DNA of 64,000 nt from contig JAKOGI010000436.1 in assembly GCA_029747015.1 (NCBI GenBank), forward strand, positions 262,501-326,500, in the 5' to 3' direction. How positions within the stretch are numbered: position 1 is the stretch's first letter; each line of letters begins with the position of its first letter. The stretch comes from Carnegiea gigantea (lineage: Eukaryota; Streptophyta; Magnoliopsida; Caryophyllales; Cactaceae). Below the pieces are notes generated by a model. That model was given only the letters and a program-made list of their open reading frames with translations. It made no database searches and was not told the origin of the DNA. Below are positions 30,162 to 44,430 of this stretch, one piece after another. The translations under genes and the position numbers were made by a program.

Positions 30162-30179
30162 AACCTGGCTCTGATACCA
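30162..30179 (-). other. Primer-binding site, unit A
   Basis: On the coding strand TGGTATCAGAGCCAGGTT, an 18-base match to the initiator Met-tRNA 3' end, 4 bases inside the LTR junction. Confidence 0.93.
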
Positions 30180-30183
30180 AATC

Positions 30184-33100
30184 TGTAACGCCCCAAATTA
30201 AACATGTTTCACTGTTTATATTCTCTTTAATAAATCACTCAATTGTAATCTGATAAATCTAATGATAGGGGTGTTACCGCCGTCTCAAAGGATAAGGCTT
30301 GAAGTATGTGTCCTGGAATAACATAGTTAAGCATAACCTCAACTATACACACTCACACATGATCATCCATTCACAATCAAGTGTTAACCAATGTAAGGTT
30401 TATAAATCATAGTAAGATAATTCACCATGTAATCTACATCCTCATACACCAAAGAATTCAAAATACAGCATTAAAGTATACATATACTGTATCATCGCTG
30501 ATTCATACAGATTTCCTTGCTCAACTTATTCTCTTCCGCTGCGTTGCAAGCATGAGGGCAATTCTCTGAGCATTTGCCAAAAACAAAACATGAAAAATAT
30601 TTCAAACTGTGAGCCAAAGCTCAGTACATGCATTCCTGAATTGTTAAATGGTCACTGAAACACTGATTGAGCCCAATTTGCGATTCATTTAAGGTCAAAA
30701 CAGGGAATGAGATGAATATAAAACTGCATTGCTAATTATTATCCGATAGTGGACCCTTGATACTGTTACGATCTATGAATCTATGGATAGGTGTACACCT
30801 GTCAAGCTGATCGGAGACCTGGCCTGAAGTCGCGCGGGTAACTGAAGGGCGAATGCCCTATAGATGATAACTGACGGGGTCACTAATTAACTGATAAATC
30901 ACTGTGTAAACTGATTCATTGAGATACTTACCAAAACATGATAACGTTGATAAATACATTGTGATTTCTAAACATACAGGCAATGGACGTATCTAAAGTC
31001 TTTAAATGATATTTCACTTGACAATATGTATGCACAAAGAAAAATGATAGACTAGGCCCCGATTCTGCTAAAGAAATGTAATTATAGGTAAATGCAGTTA
31101 GTAAACAATATTCACACCCATAATTTGTAACTTTAATGGAAATTAATTAATCAAAAAGACTTCTACAATCCCACTAATCCAATATCAGGCAAGTTAAACC
31201 AAAATGAACTGAATCAGTTAGGGTAATTGAACTTGAAATATAATAAATTGAAGCAAAATAGACCAAATGGAAATGATTGAGGTGATAATGAAAAGATTTA
31301 AATTAATATAAATAAAATATGGATTTCTGATATTTCTGAAATGGATAATGGAAAGTGTGATGCTTCTAAAATGGATAATAGAATGGTTAATGCCTCTGAA
31401 ATGGATAATAGAAGGTTCAAGGCCATGAGGGATGTTGTGAGGTTCATAAAAGCTCAAATAACCTCGGTTGATCCAATATACACTAATTTGAGTCATTACT
31501 GCGCCCACTTATCAAATTTCATTTTCATGCTCACTTAACTTGGTTTTCAAACCCAAGTAAGCTTCTATACAGAATCAAACTTGTTGAACTCACTACACTT
31601 TGTAATTTACTTGCAATATCCATAATTATATAGAAACTTCTAAAAATATTTCCAAATGTCACGATTTCTGTATTCACTCATGTTACCGGTTGATGGTCTA
31701 CATTAGAAAATCCATATCTTTCACTCCCGACCTCCAAATAAGATGTAAAACCCCATGAAAAGCTCATAATGTCCACTAAAATTTTATTTAGGACACAAAG
31801 CATGATTCACATAGTAATGTTCCTAAAATTAGGGTAGAACACAGACGTACACAATTTCAGTTCAATCTACACAGTCCTAAGAAAACCACCACAACTTTTT
31901 CCACAGAACTCGGATTAAGGCGAGTCAAAATGAATGTGAAAGATAACTCATTGATCTGTCCACTAACCAAAAATCACAAATTTTCAATGAGCCAACCAAT
32001 ACCAGTTGTTTCGTAAATTCCACTGTTCAAAATTGCTCCCGGTTTCGGTGTATTCTGCGTAGTCTTCAGTAAAGTGGCCATAACTTTGTCTACACAACTC
32101 AAAATTGAGTAATTTAAAAATCCATTGAAAGGTAACTCATTGAGATATCAACCCACCAAAAATCATAATTTTTCGTTATGCCAAGTATTACCAGTTTTTT
32201 CCCAAACAGACCCCTGTTTCAGGTCTGTTTCCCAACTCTAACTCACATATTGTCAATCTTTTCTTCACATAACCACCCACTAAAATCACTCTTTAACTCA
32301 TCTAAATCAGTATAAACATCTTGATATTCATTACCAATACCAAAGATCACAAAACCTCATTCAAAACAATCAAAATCCATCATCACAACCTAAACTTGCA
32401 TGATCATGAACAACTTCAATCGTTACTCACTTTCAAGTATGATCAACAACCAAAACATCAAAATAACACTTGTTTCCATATAAACAACATGATCAATCAC
32501 CAAAAATAAGAATCAAAATCCAAAACACAATCAAAACAACAAGATAGGGGGAGGATATTACTCACTTTGTACTTGAAAAATGAGGTGTGAATGATGTTTG
32601 AAGAGTGTGGGGATGTGGCTGGTGGCTGGGGGATGATCTGATGGCTGTCCTGGTGGCTGGACTGGTGGTTGTTGGCTGCTAAAAAAGGGTAGAAAGGAGG
32701 CAGCAGGGGCTGGCCGTGTAGGAGCAGAAAAATGGAGAGAGAAAGAAGCTTTGATGCTTTGTGAGTTCCTTTACTTGGTTAAAAATGAAGCAACTTACTT
32801 GGCTGAGAATTAAGCACAAAAAAATCAGCTTTTGCTAATGATAATTAAGGCTTAATGATGGTAATTAGATAAGCAAATGGGTTAGGAACCAGTTGGGCCA
32901 GAATTGGGCTTAAATGTGTTTGGGCCCAAACGAAAATGAAACCGTACGCGATTAAATTTTCTGTAGCTCGAAATTAAATTTTTGAAATGTCATGAAAAAT
33001 AATTTAATCTTTTAACCCATAATTATCAAGGCCTAATATCAATTTCTCCGAAAAATTGTTTTCGGTAAATAAAACTCGAATTGTAAAGTGGAGCCCCAAA

Positions 33101-33204
33101 TGAATTCTCCCAACTGGGATGATTAAATAAGATAAATAAATGTGAAAAATTAATAACATGGCTTAATTAAATAAATAAATATGATTTAGGGTCGGGCTAT
33201 TACA
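30184..33204 (-). mobile_element. Chromovirus LTR B (3021 bp)
   Basis: Shared by units A and B. Coding-strand termini are TGTAATAGCCCGACCC and GGGGCGTTACA. Minisatellite, three 30-bp copies, at 31329-31418. Confidence 0.93.
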
Positions 33205-33217
33205 GCCTTCCTCCCTT
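33205..33217 (-). other. Polypurine tract, unit B
   Basis: AAGGGAGGAAGGC on the coding strand; one G changed to A relative to unit A. Confidence 0.85.
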
Positions 33218-33224
33218 GAAGAGT

Positions 33225-35924
33225 TTCGTCCTCGAAACTTATGAAATTTATGAAAACATGCATGGTTAACTCAGATAAGTCTGGGTACTTGGCTTTCATT
33301 TCTTCCTCAGTTTCTCAAGTAGCTTCAAAGGAGGTATGATTTGTCTAAAGTAATATGATTAAAGATGTCTGCTTGACGCTGAGCTACTTAATCCTGAGAT
33401 CTAATATCTAGATTGGGTGCTCTTGAAACACAAGACCCTCAATGACCGCAATGGATTCGGTTATGACGGTGTGGTGAGGATCTGAAATGTACTGCCTGAG
33501 TTGTAGGGTAAGGAACACAAAACATTTTAATCACATGTTTGAATTATATAGGCAGATCTGGTAGACAAGTTATGGAATTCGACCTTTTAATGAACTGATA
33601 TGGTGAAACTTTCTTACACCCTTAATTGATGAAACATTCTGAAAAACCTTGTTATATACATGAAAGACCAGGAATCTCCTTCTTTTATCAATATAGCATT
33701 TCTGTCGCTTTCAATAGGATATTTTCGGGAATCTTCTACCATGTGTCATCTTATTAAATGCTAGAGAAGATCTTCATGACTCATAAGATGATTGGTTGTC
33801 AATGTCTGCTGTCATTTTGTCCTGATGTTTAATGAAGGATTCTCTGCTAGTGCTATCACAATGTTGACCGCTGGGAGTTCTATACTTTCTTTAAATGCAA
33901 ATGTTGGTCGTAGGTCGTGAAGCACTACAAGCTCCAACTTAGAAGAGTTGATCCATTAATATTTTTAGATGGTTGCCCATCTGTTTCAGGATGATAAGAA
34001 CTATAAAACTTTAATCTAGTTCTAAAGGCTCTTTGAAGTGCTTGCCATAACAGGCTTGAAATCTCTGATCTCGGTCATACACTATATCTGAGGAAATCCC
34101 ATGACAAAGTCCATTGAAATTGAATTCCTTTCTCAAGGTTTTGCTTTATTCTTTAGAGCTCAGGATCATCATCCTGATTCACTCTAATTTCCTCCATTAG
34201 GGAGGACTGTAAGGTAAGTGTCGGCATTTGATTTGCCTTCCTGTGCGACACTAATTGAATGTCCAAGTTTTCAAGTTCTCTCAAGAGATTCAGTTGAGTA
34301 GTTACTACAGTGTTCAATGTATGTTGTGCCTTCCTGTTCAGGGCGTCTGCCCAATATTTCGCTTTCTTGGTTGACATTGGATCTGTCATAACTTATGTTT
34401 CATGTAGATTGAGCTTCTTCTAAGTGAAGATATACTTCAAACCCTGATGGTCAGTATAGATTGCACAAGGCACACCTTACAAGTAATGTTTTCAAATTCC
34501 CAGTGCACCTGGATTATGGGTAAGGTACCACCCATAAGACTTGAACTGTTGGGAGGGATAAGGTACCACCATATCTTCTTGCTACCTTCGTAGCCTGCTT
34601 CAACAAATTGGCCAGGGAAGATAATATTTGGCAAATCCTTTCTGAACTTGATAATTCCCTGCTAAACTCAAACAGTTTTTAGTCTCAGTGCATTGGTGGA
34701 TCTTCGGCATTTTGTAACTGCTTTCGCCTTTTGCAAATTGACCTTGATCTCATCCTTTGGAACCATATGTTCTAAAAATACCATTGCTTCTAACCAGCAC
34801 TCATACTTCTTGTATTTGCTATGTAATTGATGTTCCCTCAAGGTCTGTAACACTATCCACAAATGAACAGGATACTCATCTCTATCCTTGGAGTATTTCA
34901 AGATATCTTTTATAAACACTACCATAAACTTGTCTAAATAGGGTATGAAACTCTATTCATAAGGTCTATAAAGGCCGCAGGGCCATTGATTAGGCCAAAA
35001 GGCATCATAGTAAATCCATAGTGACCCAAACATGGTCCTTAGTGTAGTTTTGGAAATGTCTTCAGGTATAATCCTAAGTTGATCGTACCCTGACCTCAAA
35101 TCGATCTTAGAAAAGACTCCTGCTCCCTGCAGTTAATCAAATAAGTCATCTACTTGGGGCAATGGGTATGTGTTTTTTATGGTGATCTTGTTCAGCTCTC
35201 TGTAATCAATACATAACCTCCAGGTTCCATTCTTCTTCTTTACAGATAGAACTAGGCATCCTATGATGGCACACTTGGATGGTTTGATAAATCTCTTCTA
35301 TGATAACTCCTCCACCTGAAACTTCAGTTCTCTAAGCTCAATTGGGGCCATAAGATACGGGGTTTTGGAGATAGGTTGAGCATCAGGGATTAATTCAATT
35401 TCAACATCAATTTCTCTTTGCGGAGCAGTCCCGGTAACTTTTCAGGAAAACATCTCTAAATTCACAAGTTATAGGGATATCTTCTGGCTTTTTCTGCCTT
35501 CGATTGAATGTTACTAGCATAACACCAATGTATAATATATCCTTGACATAAGAGCTCATTGGTTTTCATAAAAGAATTTAATGGACAAGATTTTTCCTTT
35601 CTTTTCCCATGAAACATATTTCTCTCCCTTGTTCATTCTTGAAATAACCTTAGGGTCATCACAATCTATCTTGACCCCATAAGTACACAACCAGATCATT
35701 TTTAAAATGATATCAAAGTCTGACGAGTCAAATTGAATCAGAATTTCAGGGGGAACTATTTCACCAATAGTAATTGAAACAAACTTACGAGATGTAGAAC
35801 ACTCAATTCTAGAGTCGTTGGATAACTTGATTCCACAATTGGTTTCTGCCTTTGTATTCTCAAGGTTCATTTGCATGGCAGATCGTGTGAATATAAATGA
35901 ATGAGTGGCAACTGAATCAATCAA
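33225..35924 (-). pseudogene. Chromovirus pol remnant, unit B
   Basis: Same architecture as unit A. Protease 35556-35924 with D-S-V in place of D-S-G (IDSVATHSF). Reverse transcriptase about 34668-35340, containing the shared stop before LQGAG and F-I-K-D in place of the catalytic dyad. RNase H 34153-34389 (WADALNRKAQ). Integrase core fragment about 33940-34140. Chromodomain-like tail about 33260-33470, with the shared stops in HPI-stop-ILD and EAT-stop-ETEEE. The first part of integrase is absent. Confidence 0.85.
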
Positions 35925-35949
35925 TAGACAAAATGACTTCGAAATTAAA

Positions 35950-36360
35950 AGAGAGCTTTAGTAACTACTACACCAGAGGTGGCAGCTTCCTTCTTGCTCA
36001 ACACATAAGCCTTTCCTACAGTTGCGAGCCTTGAAAGTGCAAGCCCTTCTCTACAGCCTTCAGTTTTCGGGAACAGGCAGCGATGAGGTGCTTTGGGCTA
36101 CCGCACCATGTGCATTTGTTAGTTCTCACTTAGCGATCCGGATTGTTGTGATTAGTTCTTCTATAGATCTACTCAAAGTGAAGCCAGGCCCTAAGAGCCA
36201 ATTCTTAACAATGTTCCATCAAATATCGGTTTTACCAGTTAGATGAAATGTTCCAATGTTCACCCTTTTATCACTTGGAATCGCTATTGCAGTGAAAACT
36301 TTCTCCATTCCTCGAATCCGTTCTTCAGGTTTCACTGGGTTATATTTTCCACTCTAGAGT
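35950..36360 (-). pseudogene. Chromovirus gag remnant, unit B
   Basis: N-terminal motif (KVFTAIAIPSDKRVNIGTFH, with a TGA replacing one W of the WW pair) followed, after the shared capsid deletion, by the zinc knuckle C-T-W-C-G-S-P-K-H-L-I-A-A-C at 36073-36114. The knuckle is in another frame than the N-terminal part. Confidence 0.75.
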
Positions 36361-38278
36361 TCTTTAGTGTGAATCAGCTAAAGACATTTTTTCAAGGGGC
36401 AGTAACCCATCAAAATTTCTCACTGACAGAATCCAAACGCATAACAAAGATTTTGATTATCAAACTTCAGCTTTATATAAGTGATATTAAATAGGAAAAT
36501 GAGGTTGAATCAGCCAAAAAGGGTAGACACATCGCGTTTCTCTTAGCAATGGATTCCACAAGTTTGACAATAATCAATCCCCATACAAAGCATAGTTAAG
36601 ATCTACCTTCGATACAAGCGTGTGACAAAAGTATCTTCTATTGACATGGGTGCAACCCAATAATAAACCAGCTACTAGCAGCAATTGGGCTCTTAAAAAT
36701 AGGAAAAGGTGACCAGAATTAATGAAGATGTAATGTGAGAGTGAATGATGACGCAACTGGATGAGGAGATGCCATGAAGATAAAGAGATGAAGCCCCTAG
36801 TCAAAGTGAGGAGTATCCAACAGTTGATAATCCAACAAGGATAATGGCGGATGGTATGTTATCAAAAGATGCCGTGAAATATTTTCAAGAGTAATGTCTA
36901 CTTCACAAATGGAGGTGGAGTACTGCTTGCAAGAGTTTAGGTAATTTAAGCAAGTTTTGAATTGCAATGGATTGAAGCAAAATGTCTCCCTAAAGTGTCA
37001 ATGGTTTCTCTTCTATGAAATAGTCGATAGTCAATGGTTTCAAACTTATGTACCACAGAACAAGCCTCTCCAAAATCCTATAATTTAGGGGATACTACAT
37101 CAAGATTCCCTGTATAGCTCACTTAGATGAAATTCTTGGGTTACAGAAGAAAATATCTGAAATCAATGAAGCATGTTGAAGTAATTGCCACTTGGATCCA
37201 AGAAACGCACGAAATGACACCCATATGATAAGGAAATATAAGATCAAAGTTGTAGGTATCTACTGACTCGGACAGTCTGTACCATCAGACTTCTATGCTA
37301 AATTTCATTAACCACTGGTCTCCAAATGTGCTGCAATATGGGTTATTGGAAAGCTTACTTTTTATAATTTAACGTAGACTAACCAAAACATCCGTATCTG
37401 ATGGAATGCATAAGCTACAAGTGAGCTAAACTCAGACCTTGTGCATTAGGATTCTGCCCAGTTTGCAGACTTTGATTTGTCTATTTGAATAACCAAATGA
37501 CCTCCAATCCACTTGACACTTATTTTATATGAAAGATATCTCCTTAACCTTAAAATTGGGATGGAAAACCTTGCATAAATCATATTGATCATGGACAAAA
37601 GTTACTTCAAGGTCGGTCCTTGTGCACTAATCAAAACTGCCAAGTTGATTGAACTTGTGTATTCTGCCCATACTTGGCTTTCCCTATGCATTTAACCTCA
37701 AAATGAGTCAAGAGCCTTTCATAGGAGACATTTGTAACAACCCCCAACTCTAGGGCTAGGAGTGTTAGTGATTCTTAAATTTCTGGGATGAAACGGACAG
37801 AATTTCGCCTGCAAACTGGCCATTTTTCAGGCTTAAAGCCTTACATCACATCCTCGGTATTGAATAGAAGTATAAAAAGATATCAAATCAAGCTCAACGG
37901 CTACACACTGGAGATCACAACTCTACGGGCTGCACACCCGGAGTGTAAGGCTTTACATCCCAAAAATAAACAATTCTAGCTAAAAGAATATCATGCCATT
38001 CAGATGGGTGGCTCATATGACCATACTCACCTAAATGCATTGGAGCACCTTCAACTTGTTATTCAAAATCTCCGTCAAATCTGCTGCTTGAGATCAAACT
38101 ATATATACTTTATATGGATCCATCTGACAAAGAAGAATATACGAGTAGAATATGTGTGAGATAAGCAGACATTACCAGTGTCACAAACCACCAATGATAT
38201 CATAATAATCTTCATTCCTCACTAGCCAACTTTCTCAGTATCTTAACTCCATAATCCATATCCCATAAAGAAAATCTC
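36361..38278 (-). other. 5' leader of array unit B
   Basis: As in unit A; the plus-strand frame (37788-37979) is shortened here by a TAG. No supported gene. Confidence 0.55.
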
Positions 38279-38296
38279 AACCTGGCTTTGATACCA
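38279..38296 (-). other. Primer-binding site, unit B
   Basis: TGGTATCAAAGCCAGGTT on the coding strand, one mismatch to the canonical initiator Met-tRNA site. Confidence 0.9.
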
Positions 38297-38300
38297 AATC

Positions 38301-41300
38301 TGTAATGTCCCAAATTAAACATGTTTCATTGTTTATATTCTCTTTAATAAATCACTTAATTGTAATCTGATAAATCCAATGATAGGGGCATTACCGCCGT
38401 CCCAAAGGACAAGGCTTGAAGTATGTGTCCTAGAATAACATAGTTAAGCATAACCTGAACCATACACACTCACACATGATCATCCATTCATAATCAAGTG
38501 TTAACCAATGTAAGGTTTATAAACCATAGTAAGATAATTCACCCTATAATCTACATCCTCATACACCAAAGAATTCAAAATACAGTTTTAAAGTATGCAT
38601 ATACTGTATCACCGCTGATTCATACAGATTTCCTTGCACAACTTATTCTCTTCCGCTGCTTTGCTAGCATGAGGGTCTGAGCATTTGCCTAAAACAAAAC
38701 ATGAAAAACATTTCGAACTGTAAGACGAAGCTCAGTACATGCATTCCTGAATTGTTGAATGGTCACTGAAACACTGATTGGGCCAAATTTGCAATTCATT
38801 TAAGGTCAAAACAGGGAATGAGATGAATATAAAACTGCATCGGCAATTATTATCTGATAGTGGACCCCTTGATACTGTTACGATCTACGGATCTATGGAT
38901 AGGTGTACACCTGCGAAGCTGATCGGAGACCTGGCCTAAAGCCGTGCGGGTAACTGAAGGGCGAATGCCCTATTGATGATAACTGAGGGGGTCAGTAATT
39001 AACTGATAAATCACTGTATAAACTGATTCATTGAGGTACTTACCAAAACATGATAACGTTGATAAATACATTATGATTTCTAAATATATAGGCAATGGAC
39101 GTACCTGAAGTCTTTAAATGATATTTCACTTGATAATACGTTTGCACAAAGAAAAATGATAGACTAGGCCTCGATTCTGCTAAAGAAATGTAATTATAGG
39201 TAAATGCAGTTAGTAAACAATATTTACACCCATAATTTGTAACTTTAATGGAAATTAATTAATCAAAAAGACTTCTACACTCCCAATAATCCAATATCAG
39301 GCAAGTTAAACCAAAATTAACTGAATCAGTTAGGGTTATTGAACTTGAAATGCAATAAATTAAAGAAAATAGACCAAATGGAAATGATTAAGGTGATAAT
39401 GAAAAGATTTAAATTGATATAAATGAAATATGGGTTTCTGATATTTCTGAAATGCATAATGGAAAGCATGATGCTTCTAAAATGGATAATAGAATGGTTA
39501 ATACCTCTGAAATGGATAATAGAAGGTTCAAGGCCATGAGGAGTGTTGTGAGGCTCATAAAAGCTCAAACAACCTCAGTTAATCCAATAGACACTAATTT
39601 GAGTCATTACTACGCCCACTTCTCAAATTTCATTTTCATGCTCACTTAATTCAGTTTTCAAACCCAAGTATGCTTCTATACATAATCAAACTTGTTGAAC
39701 TCACTACACTTTGTAATTTACTTACAATATACATAATTATATAGAAACTTCTGAAAATATTTTCAAATGTCACGATTTCTGTATTCACTCATGTTAACGT
39801 TTGATGGTCTACACTAGAAAATCTATACCTTTCACTCTCGACGAAACCCCAATATGAAAAGCTCATAATGTCCACTAAAATTTTATTTAGGACACAAAGG
39901 ATGATTCACATAGTAATGTCCCTAAAATTAGGGTAGAACACAGACGTACACAATTTCAGTTCAATCTACGCAGTCGTAGCAAAACCACCATAACCTTTTC
40001 CACAGAACTCAGATTAAGGCGCTTCTAAATGAATGTGAAAGCTAACTCATTGATCTATCAACAAACCAAAAATCACAAATTGTCAATGAGCCAACCAATA
40101 CCAGTTGTCTCGTAAATTCCACTGTTCAAAACTGCTCCCAGTTTTGATGCATTCTGTGCAGTCTTTAGTAAAGTGGCCATAACTTTGTCTACACAACTCA
40201 AAATTAAGTAATTCTAAACCCATTGAAAGTTAACTCATTGATATATCAACCCACCAAAAATCATAATTTTTTGTTATGCCAAGCATTACCAATTTTTTCC
40301 CAAACAGACCCCTGTTTCAGGCCTATTTCCCAGCTCTAACTCACATATTATCAATTTTTCTTCACATAACCACCCACTAAAATCACTCTTTAACTCATCT
40401 AAACTACTATAAACATCTTGATATTCATTACCAATACCAAAGATCACAAAACCTCATTTAAAACAATCAAAATCCATCATCACAACCTAAACTTGCATGA
40501 TCATGAACAACTTCAATCGTTACTCACTTTCAAGTATAATCAACAACCAAAACATCAAAATAACACTTGTTTCCATATAAGCAACATGATCAATCAGCAA
40601 AAATAAGAATCAAAATCCAAAACATAATCAAAACAACAAGATAGGGGGAGGATATTACTCACTTTGTGCTTGAAAAAGGAGGTGTGAATTATGTTTGAAG
40701 AGTGTGGGGATGTGGCAGGTGGATGGGGGGATGATCTGATGGCTGTCCTAGTGGCCGGACTGGTGGTTGCTGGCTGCTAAAAGAGGGTAGAAAGGAGGCA
40801 GCAGGGGCTGGCCGTGTAGGAGCAGAAAAATGGAGAGAGAAAGAAGCTTTGGTGCTTTGTGAGTTCTTTTACTTGGTTGAAAATGAAGCAACCTACTTGG
40901 CTGAGAATTAAGCACAAAAAAATCAGCTTTTACTAATGATAATTAAGGCTTAATGATGGTAATTAGATAAGCAAATGGGTTAGGAACCTGTTGGGGCAAA
41001 ATTGGGCTTAAATGTGTTTGGGCCCAAAAGAAAATTAAACCATACGCGATTAAATTTTCCGTAGCTCGAAATTAAATTTTTGAAATGTCATGAAAAATAA
41101 TTTAATCTTATAACCCATAATTATCATGGCCTAATACCAATTTCTCCGAAAAATTTTTTCCGGTAAATAAAACTCGAATCGCAAAGCGGAGCCCTAAATG
41201 AATTCTCCCAACCGGGATGATTAAATTAGATAAATAAATGTGAAAAATTAATAACATAGCTTAATTAAATAAATAAATATGATTTAGGGTCGAGCTATTA

Positions 41301-41302
41301 CA
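38301..41302 (-). mobile_element. Chromovirus LTR C (3002 bp)
   Basis: Shared by units B and C. Minisatellite at 39440-39529. It lacks a short segment ('cctccaaataagatgtaa') near 39841 that the other LTRs keep. Confidence 0.93.
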
Positions 41303-41314
41303 GCCTTCCCCCTT
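41303..41314 (-). other. Polypurine tract, unit C
   Basis: AAGGGGGAAGGC on the coding strand, one G shorter than in unit A. Confidence 0.87.
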
Positions 41315-41319
41315 AAAGA

Positions 41320-44011
41320 GTTTCGTCCTCGAAACTTATGAAATTTATGAAAACATGCATGGTTAACTCAGATAAGTCTGGGCACTTGGCTTTCATTTCT
41401 TCCTCAGTTTCTCAAGTAGCTTCTAAGGAGGTATGATTTATCCAAAGTAATATGATTAAAGATGTCTGATTGACACTGAACTGCTTAATCCTGAGATCTA
41501 ATATCTAGATTGGGTGCTCTTAAAACATAAGACCCTCAATAACCGCAATGGATTCGGTTATGATGGTGTAGTGAGGATCTGAAATGTACTGCCTGAGTTG
41601 TAAGGTAAGGAACACAGAACATGTTATGCACATGTTTGAATTATATAGGCAGATCTGGTAGACAAGTTATGAAATTTGACCTTTCAATGAACTGATATGG
41701 TGAAACTTTCTTACACCCTTAATTGATGAAACTTTCTAAAAAACCTTGTTATATATATGAAAGTCCAGGAATCTCCTTCTTTTATCAATATAGCATTTCT
41801 GTCGCTTTCAATAGGATATTTTCAGGAATCTTATAACATATGTCACCTTATTAAATGCTGGAGAAGATCTTCATGACTCATAAGATGATTGGTTGTCAAT
41901 GTCTGCCGTCATTTTGTCCTGATGTTTAATGAAGGATTCTCTGTTAGTGCTATCACAATGTTGACTGTTGGGAGTTCCATACTTTCTTCAAATGCAAATG
42001 TTGGTCGTAGGTCGTAAAGTACTATAGGCTTTAACTTAGAAGAGTTGATCCATTGATATTTTTAGATGCTTGCCCATCTATTTCAGGATGATAAGAACTG
42101 TAAAATTTCAATCTAGTTCTAAACGCTCTTTGAAGTGCTTGCCATAACAGGCTTGAAATCTCTGATCTCGGTCATACACTATATATGAGGGAATCCCATG
42201 ACAAAGTCCATTGAAATTGAATCCCTTTCTCAAGGTTTTGCTTTATTCTTTGGAGCTCAGGACCATCATCCTGATTCACTCGAATTTCCTCCATTATGGA
42301 GGACTGTAAGGTAAGTGTCGGCATTTGAACATTTGCCTTCCTGTGCGACACTAATTGAATGTCCAAGTCCTCAAGTTCTCTCAAGAGATTCAGTTGAGTA
42401 GTTACTACAGTGTTCAAGGTATGTTGTGCCTTCCTGTTCAGGGCGTCTGCCTAACATTTCCCTTTCTTGGTTGACATTGGATCTGCCACAACTGATGTTT
42501 CATGTAGATTGAGCTCCTTCTAAGTGAAGATATACTTCAAACTCTGATGGTCAGTATAGATTGCACAAGGTGCACCTTACAAGTAATGTTTTCAAATTCT
42601 CAGTGCACCTGGATTATGGGTAAGGTACTGCCCATAAGACTATATCTTCTTGCTGACTTTGTAGTCTGCTTCAACAAATTGGTCAAGGAAGATTATATTT
42701 GACAAATCCTTTCTGAACTTGATAATTCCCTACTAAACTCAAACAGTTTCTAGTCTCAGTGCATTGGTGGATCTTCGGCATTTTGTAACTGCTTTCGCCT
42801 TTTGCAAATTGACCTTGATCTCATCCTTTGGAACCATATGTCCCAAAAATACCATTGCTTCTAACCAGCACTCATACTTCTTGTATTTTCTATGTAATTG
42901 ATGTTCCCTCAAGGTCTATAACACTATCCAGAAATGAACAGGATACTCATCTCTGTCCTTGGAGTATTTCAAAATATCTTTTATAAACACTACCACAAAC
43001 TTGTCTAAATAGGCTATGAAACTCTATTCATAAGGTCCATAAAGGCCGCAGGGCCATTGATTAGACCAAAAGGCATCACAGTAAATCCATAGTGACCCAA
43101 ACATGGTCCTTAGTGTGGTTTTGGAAATGTCTTCCGGTATAATCCTAAGTTGATGGTACCCTAACCTCAAATCAATCTTAGAAAAGACTCCTGCTCCCTG
43201 CAGTTAATCAAATAAGTCATCTAGTTGGGGCGATGGGTATGCGTTTTTGATGGTGATCTTGTTCAGCTCTCTGTAATCAATACATAACCTCCAGGTTCCA
43301 TTCTTCTTCTTTACAGGTAGACCTAGGCAACCTATGATGGCACACTTGGATGATTTGATAAATCTCTTCTATGATAACTCCTCTAACTGAAACTTCAGTT
43401 CTTTAAGCTCAATTAAGGCCATAAGATACGGGGTTTTACAGATAGGTTGAGCATCAGGGATTAATTCAATCTCAACATTAATTTCTCTTTGCGGAGCAGT
43501 CCCGGTAATTTTTCAGGAAAACATCTCTAAATTCACAAGCTATAGGGATATCTTCTGCTTTTTTCTTCCTTCAGTTGAATGTGACTAGTATAACACCAAT
43601 ACATAATATATCCTTGACATAAGAGCTTGGTTTTCATAACAGAATTTAAAGAACAAGATTTTTCCTTTCTTTTCCCATGAAACATATTTCTCTCCCTTGT
43701 TCATCTCTTGAAATAACCTCAGGGTCATCACAACCTATCTTGACCCTATAAATACACAACTAGATCATTTCCAAAATGATATCAAAGTCTGACGAGTCAA
43801 ATTAAATCAGAATTTCAAGGGGAACCATTTCACCAATAGTAATTGAAACAAACTTACGAGATGTAGAACACTCAATTCTAGAGTCGTTGGATAACTTAAT
43901 TCCATAATTAGTTTCTGCCTTCTTATTCTTAAGGTTCATTTGCATGGCAGATCGTCTGAATATAAATGAATGTGTGGCAACTGAATCAATCAATAGACAA
44001 AATAGCTTCAA
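41320..44011 (-). pseudogene. Chromovirus pol remnant, unit C
   Basis: Protease 43802-44011 with D-S-V. Reverse transcriptase about 42740-43400 with F-I-K-D. RNase H to integrase about 42172-42480; unit C has a TAG in the segment matching WADALN. It shares the 29-bp deletion near 42639 with units D and E. The chromodomain stop is conserved. Confidence 0.84.
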
Positions 44012-44039
44012 AATTAAAAGAGAGCTTCAGTAACTACTA

Positions 44040-44430
44040 CACCAGAGGTGGCAGCTTCCTTCTTGCTCAACACATAAGCATTTCCTACAGTTGCGAGCCT
44101 TGAAAGTGGGAGCCCTTCTCTACAGCCTTCAGTTTTCGGGAACAGGCAGCGATGAGGTGCTTTGGGCTACCGCACCATGTGCATTTGTTAGTTCCCACTT
44201 AGCGATCTGGAGTGTTGTGGTTAGTTCTTCTACTGATCTACTCGAAGTGAAGCCAGGCCCTAAGAGCCTATTCTTAACAATGTTCCACCAAATATCGGTT
44301 TTACAAGTTAGATGAAATGCTTCAATATTCACCTTTTTATCACCTGAAATCTCTATTACAGTGAAAACTTTCTCTATTCCTCGAATCCATTCTTCAGGTT
44401 CCACTGGGTTATATTTTCCACTCTAGAGTT
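44040..44430 (-). pseudogene. Chromovirus gag remnant, unit C
   Basis: The frame at 44129-44404 reads MEPEEWIRGIEKVFTVIEIS, then FHLTCKTDIWWNIVKNRLLG, and runs to ELTNA. The zinc knuckle follows in another frame. The roughly 150 or more residues normally between these parts are missing. Confidence 0.8.
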